Assembly: GCF_004000865.1 (NCBI RefSeq)
Contig: NZ_BIMB01000020.1
Location: 58,524-122,523 of the forward strand
From: Paenibacillus elgii NBRC 100335
Lineage (GTDB): Bacteria; Bacillota; Bacilli; Paenibacillales; NBRC-103111
Direction of reading: 5' to 3'
Length of the DNA: 64,000 bases
Position numbers and translations under genes: made by a program
The notes under the pieces: model-generated
What the model was told of the DNA's origin: nothing
Databases searched by the model: none
What the model saw: the letters and a program-made list of their open reading frames with translations, nothing else
Shown: piece after piece, positions 35,325 to 43,697 of the stretch
Layout: each line of letters starts with the position of its first letter
How positions within the stretch are numbered: the first letter of the stretch is position 1

Positions 35325-36203
35325 ATGACTATTGCCCGCTTTAAGGTTTTGGCCAAAGTGATCGAGCTTGGCAGCTTCACCAAAGCATCCGAAGAGCTGA
35401 ACATGACTCAATCGGCCGTGAGCCATGCGATCGCCAGTCTGGAGGCGGAATGGGGCGCGACGCTATTGATTCGCGATCGGAAGAAGGAGCTTGTTCTCAC
35501 CGAGGTCGGACAAAAAACGCTGATTCATATCCGGGAAATTTTAAATCGGACGGAACGCATTCAACAGGAGCTGGCTTTAGCGGCAAGCTTGGAGGCAGGG
35601 ACCGTGCGTATCGGCACTTTTTACAGCGCTTCCTCCTGTCTTTTGCCTAAAATTCTTGCAAAATTCCAGAAGAAGCATCCCCGAATCGAATTCAGATTTT
35701 ACGAAGGCACATATGAGGAAATGGCGGAATGGTTGGATACGGGAGTCATCGACATCGGATTTGTTGTGCAGCAAGACAAGCATACGAAATGGGACACGGT
35801 ACCGCTCATCCAAGATAAGATGGTTGTCGCTTTTCCTGCGGGTCATAAATTTCAGCAGCGCGAAATGATTACGGTGGAAGACTTGCAAGACGAGCCCTTT
35901 ATTATGCCAAAAGGAATGTATCAATCGCACATCGAAGAAATTTTTCAACAAGCGAAGGTCAAGCCGTCTATCCGGTTTGAAGTGCAGGATTGCAGCACCA
36001 TTGCTAACATGGTTCAGGAAGGGCTCGGAATCACGATCGGCCCGGAATTGTTTCTTAAGACCCAGCAAAATCTTCAAATCCGCAGCTTGAACGTATCCGA
36101 TTGGCGTAATGTGGCGTTAGCATGTCCTTCCGTCTCCGATGCTTCGCCGGCCGTTCGAGCCTTTCTTACCGTAGCCCAAAACGTTTTTGTCAACGACAAG
36201 TGA
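35325..36203 (+). CDS. LysR-family transcriptional regulator
   Basis: 292 residues. The N-terminal winged helix (1-60) contains AKVIELGSFTKASEELNMTQSAVSHAIASLE; the effector domain (about 90-290) begins GTVRIGTFYSASSCLLPKIL and includes MVQEGLGITIGPEL. AAAGGGGATGAG precedes ATG 35325. It is divergent from the MFS gene, the usual arrangement for a LysR protein and its target. Effector unknown. Confidence 0.9.
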   Translation: MTIARFKVLAKVIELGSFTKASEELNMTQSAVSHAIASLEAEWGATLLIRDRKKELVLTEVGQKTLIHIREILNRTERIQQELALAASLEAGTVRIGTFYSASSCLLPKILAKFQKKHPRIEFRFYEGTYEEMAEWLDTGVIDIGFVVQQDKHTKWDTVPLIQDKMVVAFPAGHKFQQREMITVEDLQDEPFIMPKGMYQSHIEEIFQQAKVKPSIRFEVQDCSTIANMVQEGLGITIGPELFLKTQQNLQIRSLNVSDWRNVALACPSVSDASPAVRAFLTVAQNVFVNDK

Positions 36204-36270
36204 ATCTTGTGCAGCCGGATACATACCATTCTGTGTCTTCCAAAAGGGAGCCAACGCTTCCTTTAACCTA

Positions 36271-36298
36271 AGCCGCCTCGTTCGGAAGCGGCTCTTTT
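36271..36298 (+). terminator. Terminator after the LysR gene
   Basis: AGCCGC and GCGGCT with an 11-nt loop followed by CTTTTC, lying between convergent genes. Confidence 0.75.
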
Positions 36299-36345
36299 CA
36301 TCGCCCGGCACGGGCGTCCTCTCCGAAGGCGGTCTCAAACCGGGG

Positions 36346-37080
36346 CTAGGCGCCCCCTCCACGGGCAAATGAAGCCGGCACATCCAGGCGGTAGCCTATA
36401 CCCCAGACCGTGCGAAGCATCGAAGCGGCAGGCGGCGAGACGGCTTGCATTTTTTCCCGGATGCGCCGGATATGGGAATCCACCGTCCGAAAATCCACGA
36501 TTACCTCGTATTTCCATACCTCCTTCAGCAGCTCTTCGCGAGTCAACGTTTTATTCTCGTTCAACGCAAAATAACGCAGCAGATCGTACTCTTTCAAAGT
36601 TAAAGCGATCTCGTGACCGTCGATCAGCACGCGCCGGGCCAGATGCTCGATGACCAAATGTGGCAGCACGATATCGTGGCGCGATTTGTTCTCCAGCCGA
36701 AGCCGTCCCGGAGCGGTCCGCTTCAGAATCGCATGGATGCGGCAGATCAGCTCGCGCGGACTGAACGGCTTCAGGACGTAATCGTCCGCTCCGGCTTCGA
36801 AGCCGAGGAGGCGGTCGCTTTCGTCCGCTTTGGCCGTCAGCAGGATCACCGGCGTCGCCTTGACCTGTTTGAGCAGCCGGCAAATCTCGGGGCCGTTCAG
36901 CCCGGGCATCATCCAATCGAGCAGCAAAATATCGTAATCGCGGTCTAAAGCCATTTGCAGCGCCTGCGTTCCGTCTCCGGTTTCGTCCACGGCGGCGCCG
37001 TCTTTATTCAAATACAGGTTCAATATGCGGCGGATCCGGTCCTCGTCGTCGGCGATAAGCATCTTGTAAGCTAAGGTCAT
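36346..37080 (-). CDS. OmpR-family response regulator, orphan
   Basis: 244 residues: receiver domain 1-120 with Asp55 (ILLLDWMMPG) and Lys in VLKPFSP, then a winged-helix effector domain (145-235; LTLKEYDLLRYFALNENKTLTREELLKEVW and TVDSHIRRIREK). AAGGAGG precedes ATG 37080. No histidine kinase is adjacent on either side. It is divergent from the cytochrome-oxidase assembly gene, so a role in respiratory control is possible but only positional. Confidence 0.92.
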   Translation of the reverse strand: MTLAYKMLIADDEDRIRRILNLYLNKDGAAVDETGDGTQALQMALDRDYDILLLDWMMPGLNGPEICRLLKQVKATPVILLTAKADESDRLLGFEAGADDYVLKPFSPRELICRIHAILKRTAPGRLRLENKSRHDIVLPHLVIEHLARRVLIDGHEIALTLKEYDLLRYFALNENKTLTREELLKEVWKYEVIVDFRTVDSHIRRIREKMQAVSPPAASMLRTVWGIGYRLDVPASFARGGGA

Positions 37081-37286
37081 GACAGTTCCTCCTTCACGCT
37101 TCTCATTGTAGTCTTAGAATGCCCTGGCGGCATGCCTCGAATGAGTCATTTCGTCGTCGGTCCGGTGAACAAAGCTTGTCTCCTTTGTGACAGCGAGATG
37201 GCCCTTTCGTGTCATAGGAACCGGGAGCGAAATTAGGTAAGATGGAGGGGATGCCAGAAGACGAAGAAGGTAAGGAGGCTTTGAGC

Positions 37287-38147
37287 TTGGACTTTCAGTT
37301 GATGATGGAAACGTACGGATTCCGGGTAGTGTGGGGGCCGGAAATGTTTCTGACGGTTGCGCTGGCGGCCGTATTTTACATGCGATACAAGGGCGGCACG
37401 GTGTCCGGGCAGCAGATGGCGAGCTTTTTTGTCGGGCTGTTCTTGCTGTACTTTGCGCTCGGAGGACCGCTGAATCTGGGCGGGCACTTCTGGTTCAGCA
37501 TCCATATGCTCCAGCAGTCCGTGATGTACCTGATCGTTCCGCCGCTGCTGCTCCGGGGGATGCCGGAAGGCTTTTTCCGGGCGCTCAGCGACAATCCGTG
37601 GAGCCGGAGGATGATCCTTGTTTTCGGCAATCCGATCTTGGCGATGTTTTTGTTCAACGGCGCGTTTTCTTTCTATCACATCCCGATGATCTTCGATGCG
37701 GCGATGTCCAATTATGCGCTTCATAATGCGCTGCATTTGCTGCTGTTCTTCTCGGCGTTCGCTTTATGGTGGTCCGTGTTCAGTCCGGCCGGGGCGATCT
37801 ATGCGATGAGCGAGCTGAAAAAAATGGGGTATATTTTCATAAACGGCATTTTGCTGACGCCGGCCTGTGCGCTCATCATTTTTGCCAAAGCGCCGATGTA
37901 CGAGACCTACACCGCTGGCGCGCATCTGCTGTGCCTGCCGTTCTATGCGATTCCGGTGGAGCCGGTGACGTTCTCAAGCCCGTGGCTTACGCCGCTGTCC
38001 GACCAGCAGTTGGGGGGCGTGATCATGAAGATTATGCAGGAAATTTCGTACGGCTGCCTGCTTGGCCTCGTGTTCTTCCAGTGGTACCGGAGAGAAAAAG
38101 ACAAAGCAGAGGACCTTCCCGATCCCCTGCTTGAGCCGACGCCGTAA
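37287..38147 (+). CDS. ctaG: CtaG-type cytochrome c oxidase assembly factor
   Basis: 286-residue multispanning membrane protein of the caa3_CtaG family with about seven helices. Typical segments are ALGGPLNLGGHFWFSIHMLQQSVMYLIVPPLLL and FYHIPMIFDAAM, with histidines positioned to handle copper for the CuA/CuB centres of caa3 oxidase. TTG 37287 is chosen as start because AAGGAGG (37272-37278) is 8 nt upstream; the open frame begins at 37242. It runs tail to tail with the Sco1 gene, 3 bp apart, and the cytochrome c gene follows that. Confidence 0.85.
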   Translation: MDFQLMMETYGFRVVWGPEMFLTVALAAVFYMRYKGGTVSGQQMASFFVGLFLLYFALGGPLNLGGHFWFSIHMLQQSVMYLIVPPLLLRGMPEGFFRALSDNPWSRRMILVFGNPILAMFLFNGAFSFYHIPMIFDAAMSNYALHNALHLLLFFSAFALWWSVFSPAGAIYAMSELKKMGYIFINGILLTPACALIIFAKAPMYETYTAGAHLLCLPFYAIPVEPVTFSSPWLTPLSDQQLGGVIMKIMQEISYGCLLGLVFFQWYRREKDKAEDLPDPLLEPTP

Positions 38148-38150
38148 GCG

Positions 38151-38762
38151 TTATTTTGATCCGGCGATTTGCCGGATCATTTTTAGAATCTCGTCGTTGT
38201 CCATCTCTTCGCCCATCGTATAAATTTTGCGGATTTGGCCTTGCTGGTCGACCAGAAACAGCGAAGTGACCGTATGCACGAACCCGCCGTCCTTCATCTT
38301 TTGCACCATCACGCCAAAATCTTTCGCGACGTCCGCCGTTTGTTTCTCCGTCCCGGTCAGCAGCGTCCAGCCGTTGTAATCCATCCCCATTTTGTCTCCG
38401 TACGTTTTGAACGCTTGAGGCGTATCGCGCTCGGGATCGAAGGTAACCGATAAAAAATGGACCTTATTTCCCCACATGCCGTCTTTCTTTAATTCATTTT
38501 GCAGCTTGACCATGTTGTACGTCGTGGCCGGGCACACGTCCGGGCAATTGGTGAACAGAAACTCGACCAGACGTACTTTGCCGTTCGTATCGTTTAATGA
38601 TACCTTCCCGCCGTCCAGCCCGCTCAGCTCAAAGTTCGGCGCCTGCTTCAAAACCGGCAGGGGCGGCCCTTGGTTGAACCAGGTAAACAGGGAGATCGCA
38701 AGGGCAACCAGCAGGAGGGAGACCGTCAATTTAAACCCGTGTTTTTGAATCCATGGCTTCAT
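38151..38762 (-). CDS. Sco1/SenC copper chaperone
   Basis: 203-residue thioredoxin-fold protein anchored by one N-terminal membrane helix (residues 11-30). The copper site is C-x3-C in TNCPDVCPATT plus the His in GGFVHTVTSLFLVD. It delivers copper to, or keeps reduced the thiols of, the CuA site of cytochrome oxidase. It overlaps no neighbour but is convergent with ctaG, and co-directional with the cytochrome c gene 65 bp upstream, which probably shares its transcript. A GGAGGT lies 14 nt before the ATG, a rather long spacing. Confidence 0.92.
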   Translation of the reverse strand: MKPWIQKHGFKLTVSLLLVALAISLFTWFNQGPPLPVLKQAPNFELSGLDGGKVSLNDTNGKVRLVEFLFTNCPDVCPATTYNMVKLQNELKKDGMWGNKVHFLSVTFDPERDTPQAFKTYGDKMGMDYNGWTLLTGTEKQTADVAKDFGVMVQKMKDGGFVHTVTSLFLVDQQGQIRKIYTMGEEMDNDEILKMIRQIAGSK

Positions 38763-38827
38763 CCGTGAATTGTTTAACCTCCGGTTTCATTATCTTTTTG
38801 TCGTTCGTTTCGGCTATTCTGCGCGTA

Positions 38828-39193
38828 TTATTTCTTTTCGGCCAGCCAGCGGGCGACGTTGGCAATCTCCTCGTCCTTCAGGCTGCTCTTGAACGCCGGC
38901 ATGCCTCCGCGTCCGTTCTGGATCACTTTGTACAGCTGCTCGGTCGACAGCTTGCCGCCGACCTTCTGAAGATTCGGTCCCATTTTGCCTTCCAGGTCGT
39001 TGCCGTGACAGGCGATGCAGGACTGCTTGTAGACGGCTTCGGCGGCCTGGGCGTTCAGCGGAGCATCGGGAAGGGCCGGAGCGGCCGCCTCCTGCTTGGT
39101 CTCGCTCGAATGCCGCTGCACCTCGGCGAACAAAAATCCCATGCCCAGAACGCAGGCAATTCCGCACAGGGACACCATAATCCATCGATGCAT
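38828..39193 (-). CDS. Membrane-anchored c-type cytochrome
   Basis: 121-residue small class I cytochrome c. An N-terminal hydrophobic segment (residues 5-23) anchors it outside the membrane. The haem site CIACHG and distal methionine in GGMPAF are clear; Bacillus c550/c551 proteins are similar. ATG 39193 is preferred because AAAGGAGG is 7-8 nt upstream; a longer frame extends to 39298. It probably shuttles electrons to the oxidase assembled by CtaG/Sco1. Confidence 0.9.
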   Translation of the reverse strand: MHRWIMVSLCGIACVLGMGFLFAEVQRHSSETKQEAAAPALPDAPLNAQAAEAVYKQSCIACHGNDLEGKMGPNLQKVGGKLSTEQLYKVIQNGRGGMPAFKSSLKDEEIANVARWLAEKK

Positions 39194-39457
39194 ACATGCG
39201 CCTCCTTTCATTTTCAGGATAATCCTAGCACTTTCGTTTCCGGCTTGTATATAGCACTTTGGAGTCAGACTGAAGCGCTTCCGCCGGGGATTTGTCACGA
39301 AATTGTCGATCGTCCGGCGGGAAATAGCCCGACTGAGTCATGGGGGTTTGCTGGAGGGTATGGTTAGATGGAATCACAGAAGTACGATCGTTGATCCGGA
39401 CGGCGAGAAGATGCGTAAAGAGCGCTTCCGGTAAGGAAAGAGAGGGGATTCCATTCC

Positions 39458-40105
39458 ATGAGTCAACCGATTCGAATTATGCTGGCCGACGACCATGCGC
39501 ATGCGCGCCAGGCGATGCGTGAAATTATTCAAGCGGACCCGGAGTTCGAGATCATATGCGAGGCGACGAACGGAAAAGAAGCGGTGATGCTGGCGGAGCA
39601 GTGGATGCCCGATGTCATTCTGATGGACATCCGCATGCCCGAATTGGACGGCCTGGAAGCGACCAAGCTGATCAAAGAACGGTTCCCGTATGTCAAAATT
39701 GTCATGGTTACGGTATCGGACGATATTACGCATTTGTTCGAGGCGCTGAAGAAAGGCGCGCAGGGCTATTTGCTGAAAAATCTTCACCCCGCGTCCTGGC
39801 ACGAATATTTGCGGGCCGTCGCCATCGACGAAGCCCCCATGTCTCGGGAAATCGCCGTGCGCTTGCTTCAGGAGTTTTCCTCCGTCAGGCAGAGCATTCC
39901 GGACCATTCGCCGCTCACCGGGCGGGAAAAGGAAATTTTGGAGTGCGTGGCCAAAGGGAACTCCAACCGGGAAATTTCGGAAATTTTATCCATCTCCGAA
40001 CATACGGTGAAAAACCATCTGAAAAATATTTTGCATAAGCTGCATTTGGACAACCGGGTGCAATTGATGCGCTATGCCTATGAGAAGGGCTGGATTAGGG
40101 GATAG
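39458..40105 (+). CDS. NarL/LuxR-family response regulator, orphan
   Basis: 215 residues: receiver domain with Asp57 (VILMDIRMPELDG) and a C-terminal LuxR helix-turn-helix (150-212; LTGREKEILECVAKGNSNREISEILSISEHTVKNHLKNIL). GAAAGAGAGGGG precedes ATG 39458. No cognate kinase is adjacent. The preceding 39299-39457 interval holds only a 24-codon frame (39360-39434) with a poorly spaced ribosome site. Confidence 0.92.
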   Translation: MSQPIRIMLADDHAHARQAMREIIQADPEFEIICEATNGKEAVMLAEQWMPDVILMDIRMPELDGLEATKLIKERFPYVKIVMVTVSDDITHLFEALKKGAQGYLLKNLHPASWHEYLRAVAIDEAPMSREIAVRLLQEFSSVRQSIPDHSPLTGREKEILECVAKGNSNREISEILSISEHTVKNHLKNILHKLHLDNRVQLMRYAYEKGWIRG

Positions 40106-40221
40106 GAAGCTCTACCCAGCGGAAAAAATGATTTAAATGATTTATACGATTGATCCTTTTTTACAGGTCATGGTAAATTGAGGATGTCGTTCATAAAAAA
40201 TTTCAGAAATGAGTGAGGACT

Positions 40222-40284
40222 ATGAGAAAAACAGGAGTAGCCCAAACCCAAACGAAAAAAACTTGGAGGGCAACGCTTCGTTAA
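40222..40284 (+). CDS. Possible 20-residue leader peptide of the ABC exporter
   Basis: ATG 40222 opens a 20-codon frame, rich in Lys, Arg, Thr and Gln, that ends with TAA at 40282. Upstream GTGAGGA is a weak and close ribosome site. Its last codons lie inside one arm of a 12-bp hairpin whose other arm can instead pair with the ribosome site of the exporter. This arrangement resembles translational leaders of drug exporters and Erm methylases. Whether it is translated cannot be decided from sequence alone. Confidence 0.45.
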   Translation: MRKTGVAQTQTKKTWRATLR

Positions 40285-40303
40285 CCCTCCAAATCATTGG
40301 AGG
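40263..40303 (+). promoter_or_regulatory. Mutually exclusive hairpins controlling the exporter's ribosome site
   Basis: Arm A, TTGGAGGG (40263-40270), pairs with arm B, CCCTCCAA (40285-40292), and the stem continues through AACG/CGTT. Arm B can alternatively pair with TTGGAGG (40297-40303), which contains the Shine-Dalgarno sequence of the exporter; that 7-bp stem has only the loop ATCA. So A:B frees the ribosome site and B:C hides it. No T-run follows, so control would be translational. Confidence 0.6.
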
Positions 40304-40311
40304 AAAGCGAC

Positions 40312-42048
40312 TTGAATACTCGGTTCAAGAAATTTTTATCTTATTACAAGCCTTATTTAGGTTTGTTATTTGCGGATCTGGCTTGCGCGTTTGTGGTATC
40401 CGCCGTTACTCTGGCACTTCCCTTATGCGTCAGATACATCACCGTAAACGTTTTGGAAGAAGGCGGACCCCGTGCGCTGGAGCAAATCTACGCGATGGGT
40501 GCGGTCATGCTGGTTCTGGTCGCCCTGCATACGTTTTGCAACATGTTCGTTTCGTATCAAGGGCATGTGATGGGGGCGAAGATGGAGAGCGACATGCGAA
40601 CCGAATTGTTCGATCATTTGCAAAAGCTGTCGTTTCGTTTCTATGACGAACAAAAAACAGGCCAACTCATGACCCGGGCGACAAACGATATTTTCTCCAT
40701 GACGGAATTATTCCATCACGGTCCGGAAGATATCCTCATCTCGGCCCTGAAGTTTGTCGGCGCCTTCATCATCCTGCTTCATATCGACGTTAAGCTTACC
40801 CTCGTCGTCTTTCTCTTCCTGCCTGTGATGGGTGTTTACGCGTGGTTTTTCAATAAGAAAATGAACAGGGCGCTAAGAAGAAGCAGGGATCGGATCGGCG
40901 ATATTAACGTGCAGCTTGAAGATACGTTATCGGGAATACGAGTCGTTCAATCCTTTACCAACGAATCGGTGGAAAAGCAGAAGTTCGCTTACGAAAACAA
41001 ACGGTTTGTGCAAAGCCGAAGCGACGGCTATAAAAGCGAGACCTGGTTTCATGAAGGGTTAATCGCGCTATCGCAGCTTATTACCGTCGCCGTGGTCGTT
41101 TTTGGCGGAGCTGCGATCGTCAACGCTTCTTTGGCGCTGGCCGATTTGCTTACCTTTTTTCTATTTATCGGCATCCTCATCGAGCCGATTCAGCGATTCG
41201 TGAATTTCGCCGGGCTTTATCAAGAAGGCATTACCGGGTTCGACCGGTTTATGGATATTATGGAAGTGGAGCCGGATATCCGGGATGCGGATAACGCCGT
41301 CGAACTGACGCACGTTCGGGGAAACGTGGAATTTAAACATGTGAGCTTCAAGTATAAAGAAGATCAAGACCACGTGCTCAAGGACGTTTCTCTGCATGTC
41401 AAGGCCGGAGAATACGTTGCGTTGGTCGGGCCTTCGGGCGCCGGCAAAACGACCCTCTGCTCGTTGATTCCCCGTTTCTACGAAGTCAGTGCAGGGCAAA
41501 TTTTGCTTGACGGGACGAATATCAATGAGGTTAGCTTGCATTCGCTCAGGAGGAACATCGGCATTGTCCAGCAGGATGTCTACTTGTTCACCGGAACCGT
41601 CGCAGACAATATCCGCTACGGAAAAATCGACGCAAGCAGGGAAGAGATCATTGAGGCCGCCAAAAAGGCGAATGCGCATGATTTTATCATATCGCTGCCG
41701 GATGGTTATGATACGGATATCGGCCAACGCGGCGTGAAATTATCCGGGGGACAAAAGCAGAGGCTGAGCATTGCGCGCGTTTTCCTGAAAAACCCGCCCA
41801 TTCTCATTTTTGATGAAGCGACCAGCGCCTTGGATAATGAAAGCGAGAAGGCCGTTCAAGATTCCTTGGAGAAGCTGACGGACAATCGCACGACCATCGT
41901 CATCGCCCACCGGTTGTCCACTGTCAGAAATGCGCAAAGAATTGTCGTGTTAACGGACCGTGGGATGGAGGAGCAGGGAACACATGAAGAGTTGATCGCA
42001 TCGGGCGGCACCTATGCGAATTTATATAATATGCAATTAAAAATCTGA
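40312..42048 (+). CDS. ABC exporter, fused membrane and ATPase domains (LmrA/MsbA type)
   Basis: 578-residue half-transporter. Six membrane helices occupy about residues 1-310. The ATPase domain has Walker A GPSGAGKTT, Q-loop VQQDVYLF, signature LSGGQKQRLSIARVF, Walker B ILIFDEATSALD and the His in IAHRLSTV. It probably works as a homodimer that exports a drug, lipid or peptide. TTG 40312 is the likely start because TTGGAGGAAAG precedes it; ATG starts are far away. It stands alone, behind a leader ORF and alternative hairpins. B. subtilis bmrCD is another exporter behind an attenuating leader, but it is a two-gene heterodimer. Confidence 0.9.
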   Translation: MNTRFKKFLSYYKPYLGLLFADLACAFVVSAVTLALPLCVRYITVNVLEEGGPRALEQIYAMGAVMLVLVALHTFCNMFVSYQGHVMGAKMESDMRTELFDHLQKLSFRFYDEQKTGQLMTRATNDIFSMTELFHHGPEDILISALKFVGAFIILLHIDVKLTLVVFLFLPVMGVYAWFFNKKMNRALRRSRDRIGDINVQLEDTLSGIRVVQSFTNESVEKQKFAYENKRFVQSRSDGYKSETWFHEGLIALSQLITVAVVVFGGAAIVNASLALADLLTFFLFIGILIEPIQRFVNFAGLYQEGITGFDRFMDIMEVEPDIRDADNAVELTHVRGNVEFKHVSFKYKEDQDHVLKDVSLHVKAGEYVALVGPSGAGKTTLCSLIPRFYEVSAGQILLDGTNINEVSLHSLRRNIGIVQQDVYLFTGTVADNIRYGKIDASREEIIEAAKKANAHDFIISLPDGYDTDIGQRGVKLSGGQKQRLSIARVFLKNPPILIFDEATSALDNESEKAVQDSLEKLTDNRTTIVIAHRLSTVRNAQRIVVLTDRGMEEQGTHEELIASGGTYANLYNMQLKI

Positions 42049-42068
42049 CGGATTACGGTCAGAAAATA

Positions 42069-42118
42069 AAGCGGCAGTCCGGGACTTCATGTTACGTCCA
42101 AGGCTGTCGCTTTTATTT
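42069..42118 (+). terminator. Terminator of the ABC exporter
   Basis: AAGCGGCAG and CTGTCGCTT pair with one G-T, with an inner GTCC/GGAC stem, followed by TTTATTT. Confidence 0.65.
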
Positions 42119-42186
42119 ACGCACACGAGCGCATGGCATGACAACGAATAGAGTTCTTCAAAATGTAATCTAAACCATATTTTAGG

Positions 42187-42216
42187 TTGATCAATCCATT
42201 GGAGGCCGTTTATAAT
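42187..42216 (+). promoter_or_regulatory. Promoter of the GH16 glucanase
   Basis: TTGATC (42187-42192) and TATAAT (42211-42216), 18 bp apart. The cre box follows 15 bp after the -10. Confidence 0.7.
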
Positions 42217-42230
42217 GAAGTTACAACTTC

Positions 42231-42244
42231 TGTAAACGCTGTCA
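42231..42244 (+). promoter_or_regulatory. Perfect cre box before the glucanase
   Basis: TGTAAACGCTGTCA fits TGWNANCGNTNWCA at all 14 positions, immediately downstream of the transcription start. The same promoter/cre geometry is seen in the murQ operon. Confidence 0.82.
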
Positions 42245-42292
42245 TTTAATCTGCTTTGGGACGAAGCTTTGATCCGAAAATGAGGAGGGAAT

Positions 42293-43528
42293 TTGATGTT
42301 GAAAAGAGGAAAGCTGCTAAGTTTTTTTCTGCTATTCACTCTCCTGATCGCCCTGATGCCCATCGGCCATGCGAATGCGGCCCCGAACTGGAATCTGGTC
42401 TGGAGCGACGAATTTAACGGCAATGCTTTAAATTCCGCCAACTGGTCTGCGGAGATCGGCACGGGCCAGAACGGGTGGGGAAACAACGAGCTGCAATATT
42501 ATACGAACCGGCCTGAAAATGTGCGGGTTGCGGACGGAAATCTCGTCATTACGGCGCGCAAGGAGTCTTATGGCGGCATGAACTACACCTCTGCGCGGAT
42601 CAAAACCCAAAATTTGAAAAGCTTTACTTACGGGAAAATCGAAGCGCGCATCAAGCTGCCTTCCGGTCAAGGGCTGTGGCCGGCATTTTGGATGCTGGGC
42701 TCGAACATCAATTCGGTCGGCTGGCCCGGATGCGGCGAGATCGACATTATGGAACGGGTCAACAACAATCCGCATGTCAACGGCACCGTACACTGGGATG
42801 CGGGGGGACATGCCGATTACGGGCGGGTTTCCGGTAATCTCGATTTTTCCCAGTATCACGTGTACAGCGTAGAGTGGGACTCCAAATATATCAGATGGTT
42901 TGTGGACGGCCAGGAATACAATGCTTTTTATATTGAAAATGGAACCGGGAACACGGAGGAGTTTCAACGGCCGTTCTTCCTCCTGCTGAATCTTGCCGTA
43001 GGCGGGAATTGGCCCGGCAGCCCCGATCCTTCCACACCGTTTCCGGCGCAAATGCTGGTGGATTACGTACGCGTATACCAAGCTTCGCCGGGCATTGTTA
43101 ACGGAGGCATTTATACGATAGCCTCCAAAGCCAGCGGCAAGGTGATGGATGTCGTGGACGTGTCGACGCAGAGCGGGGCCAAAATACAGCAATGGACCAA
43201 CTATGTCGCCAATAACCAGAAGTTCAAGGTGGAGAGCACCGGGGACGGTTATTACAAGCTCACGGCCATGCACAGCGGAAAAGTGCTGGATGTGCCCAAT
43301 TCGTCGACTTCCAGCGGCGTGCAGCTGCAGCAATGGGACGATAACGGCAGCGCTGCGCAAAGGTGGAGTATCGTCGATGTAGGCGGCGGCTATTTCAAGC
43401 TTGTTTCCAAAGCGAGCGGACTGGTCGCGGACGTATCCGGCTCCTCGACCGCTGACGGCGCGGCGGTCCAGCAGTGGAGCGACAATGGAACGGATGCGCA
43501 AAAGTGGTCGTTTGTCAAAGTCAACTGA
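42293..43528 (+). CDS. Secreted GH16 endo-beta-glucanase with ricin-type lectin domain
   Basis: 411-residue exported enzyme. Signal peptide 1-28 (GHANA-A). The GH16 catalytic domain (about 30-265) has the retaining motif G-E-I-D-I-M-E with nucleophile Glu148, Asp150 and acid/base Glu153, and WPAFWMLG and ARIKLPSGQGLW typical of laminarinases (beta-1,3 or mixed-linkage glucanases). Residues 275-411 form a ricin B-type trefoil (CBM13-like) with three repeats ending QQW (IQQWTNY, LQQWDDNG, VQQWSDNG). It degrades fungal, algal or cereal beta-glucan outside the cell and is predicted to be glucose-repressed through the cre box. GAGGAGGGA precedes ATG 42293. Confidence 0.95.
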   Translation: MMLKRGKLLSFFLLFTLLIALMPIGHANAAPNWNLVWSDEFNGNALNSANWSAEIGTGQNGWGNNELQYYTNRPENVRVADGNLVITARKESYGGMNYTSARIKTQNLKSFTYGKIEARIKLPSGQGLWPAFWMLGSNINSVGWPGCGEIDIMERVNNNPHVNGTVHWDAGGHADYGRVSGNLDFSQYHVYSVEWDSKYIRWFVDGQEYNAFYIENGTGNTEEFQRPFFLLLNLAVGGNWPGSPDPSTPFPAQMLVDYVRVYQASPGIVNGGIYTIASKASGKVMDVVDVSTQSGAKIQQWTNYVANNQKFKVESTGDGYYKLTAMHSGKVLDVPNSSTSSGVQLQQWDDNGSAAQRWSIVDVGGGYFKLVSKASGLVADVSGSSTADGAAVQQWSDNGTDAQKWSFVKVN

Positions 43529-43588
43529 CCTGTCGGCGCTAAACCAGCAGCACTAAAGCAGCCTTCTTTCGTCAAAGGCTGTGACGAC

Positions 43589-43652
43589 AAAGAAACCGTC
43601 TCCTTTGCACCGGGGATCATACCCCATTGCGCAAAGAAACGGTTTCTTTTTT
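43589..43652. terminator. Terminator between the glucanase and metE
   Basis: AAAGAAACCGT and ACGGTTTCTTT flank a loop of about 39 nt that has its own GGGG/CCCC stem; TTTTTTT follows on the plus strand. It lies between two convergent genes and may serve both. Confidence 0.65.
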
Positions 43653-43697
43653 TACGATTTACGAAGCGGGGAGCCGTAAGCCGTTCTATGCCGCGGG

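Noticed and set aside
36187..36653. Short frames around the LysR/OmpR convergence
   Set aside because: They run through a terminator and antisense to the response regulator, with no family features.
39360..39434. 24-codon frame before the NarL-type regulator
   Set aside because: The GGAGGG is only three bases before its ATG, there is no hairpin system around it, and nothing suggests a leader function.
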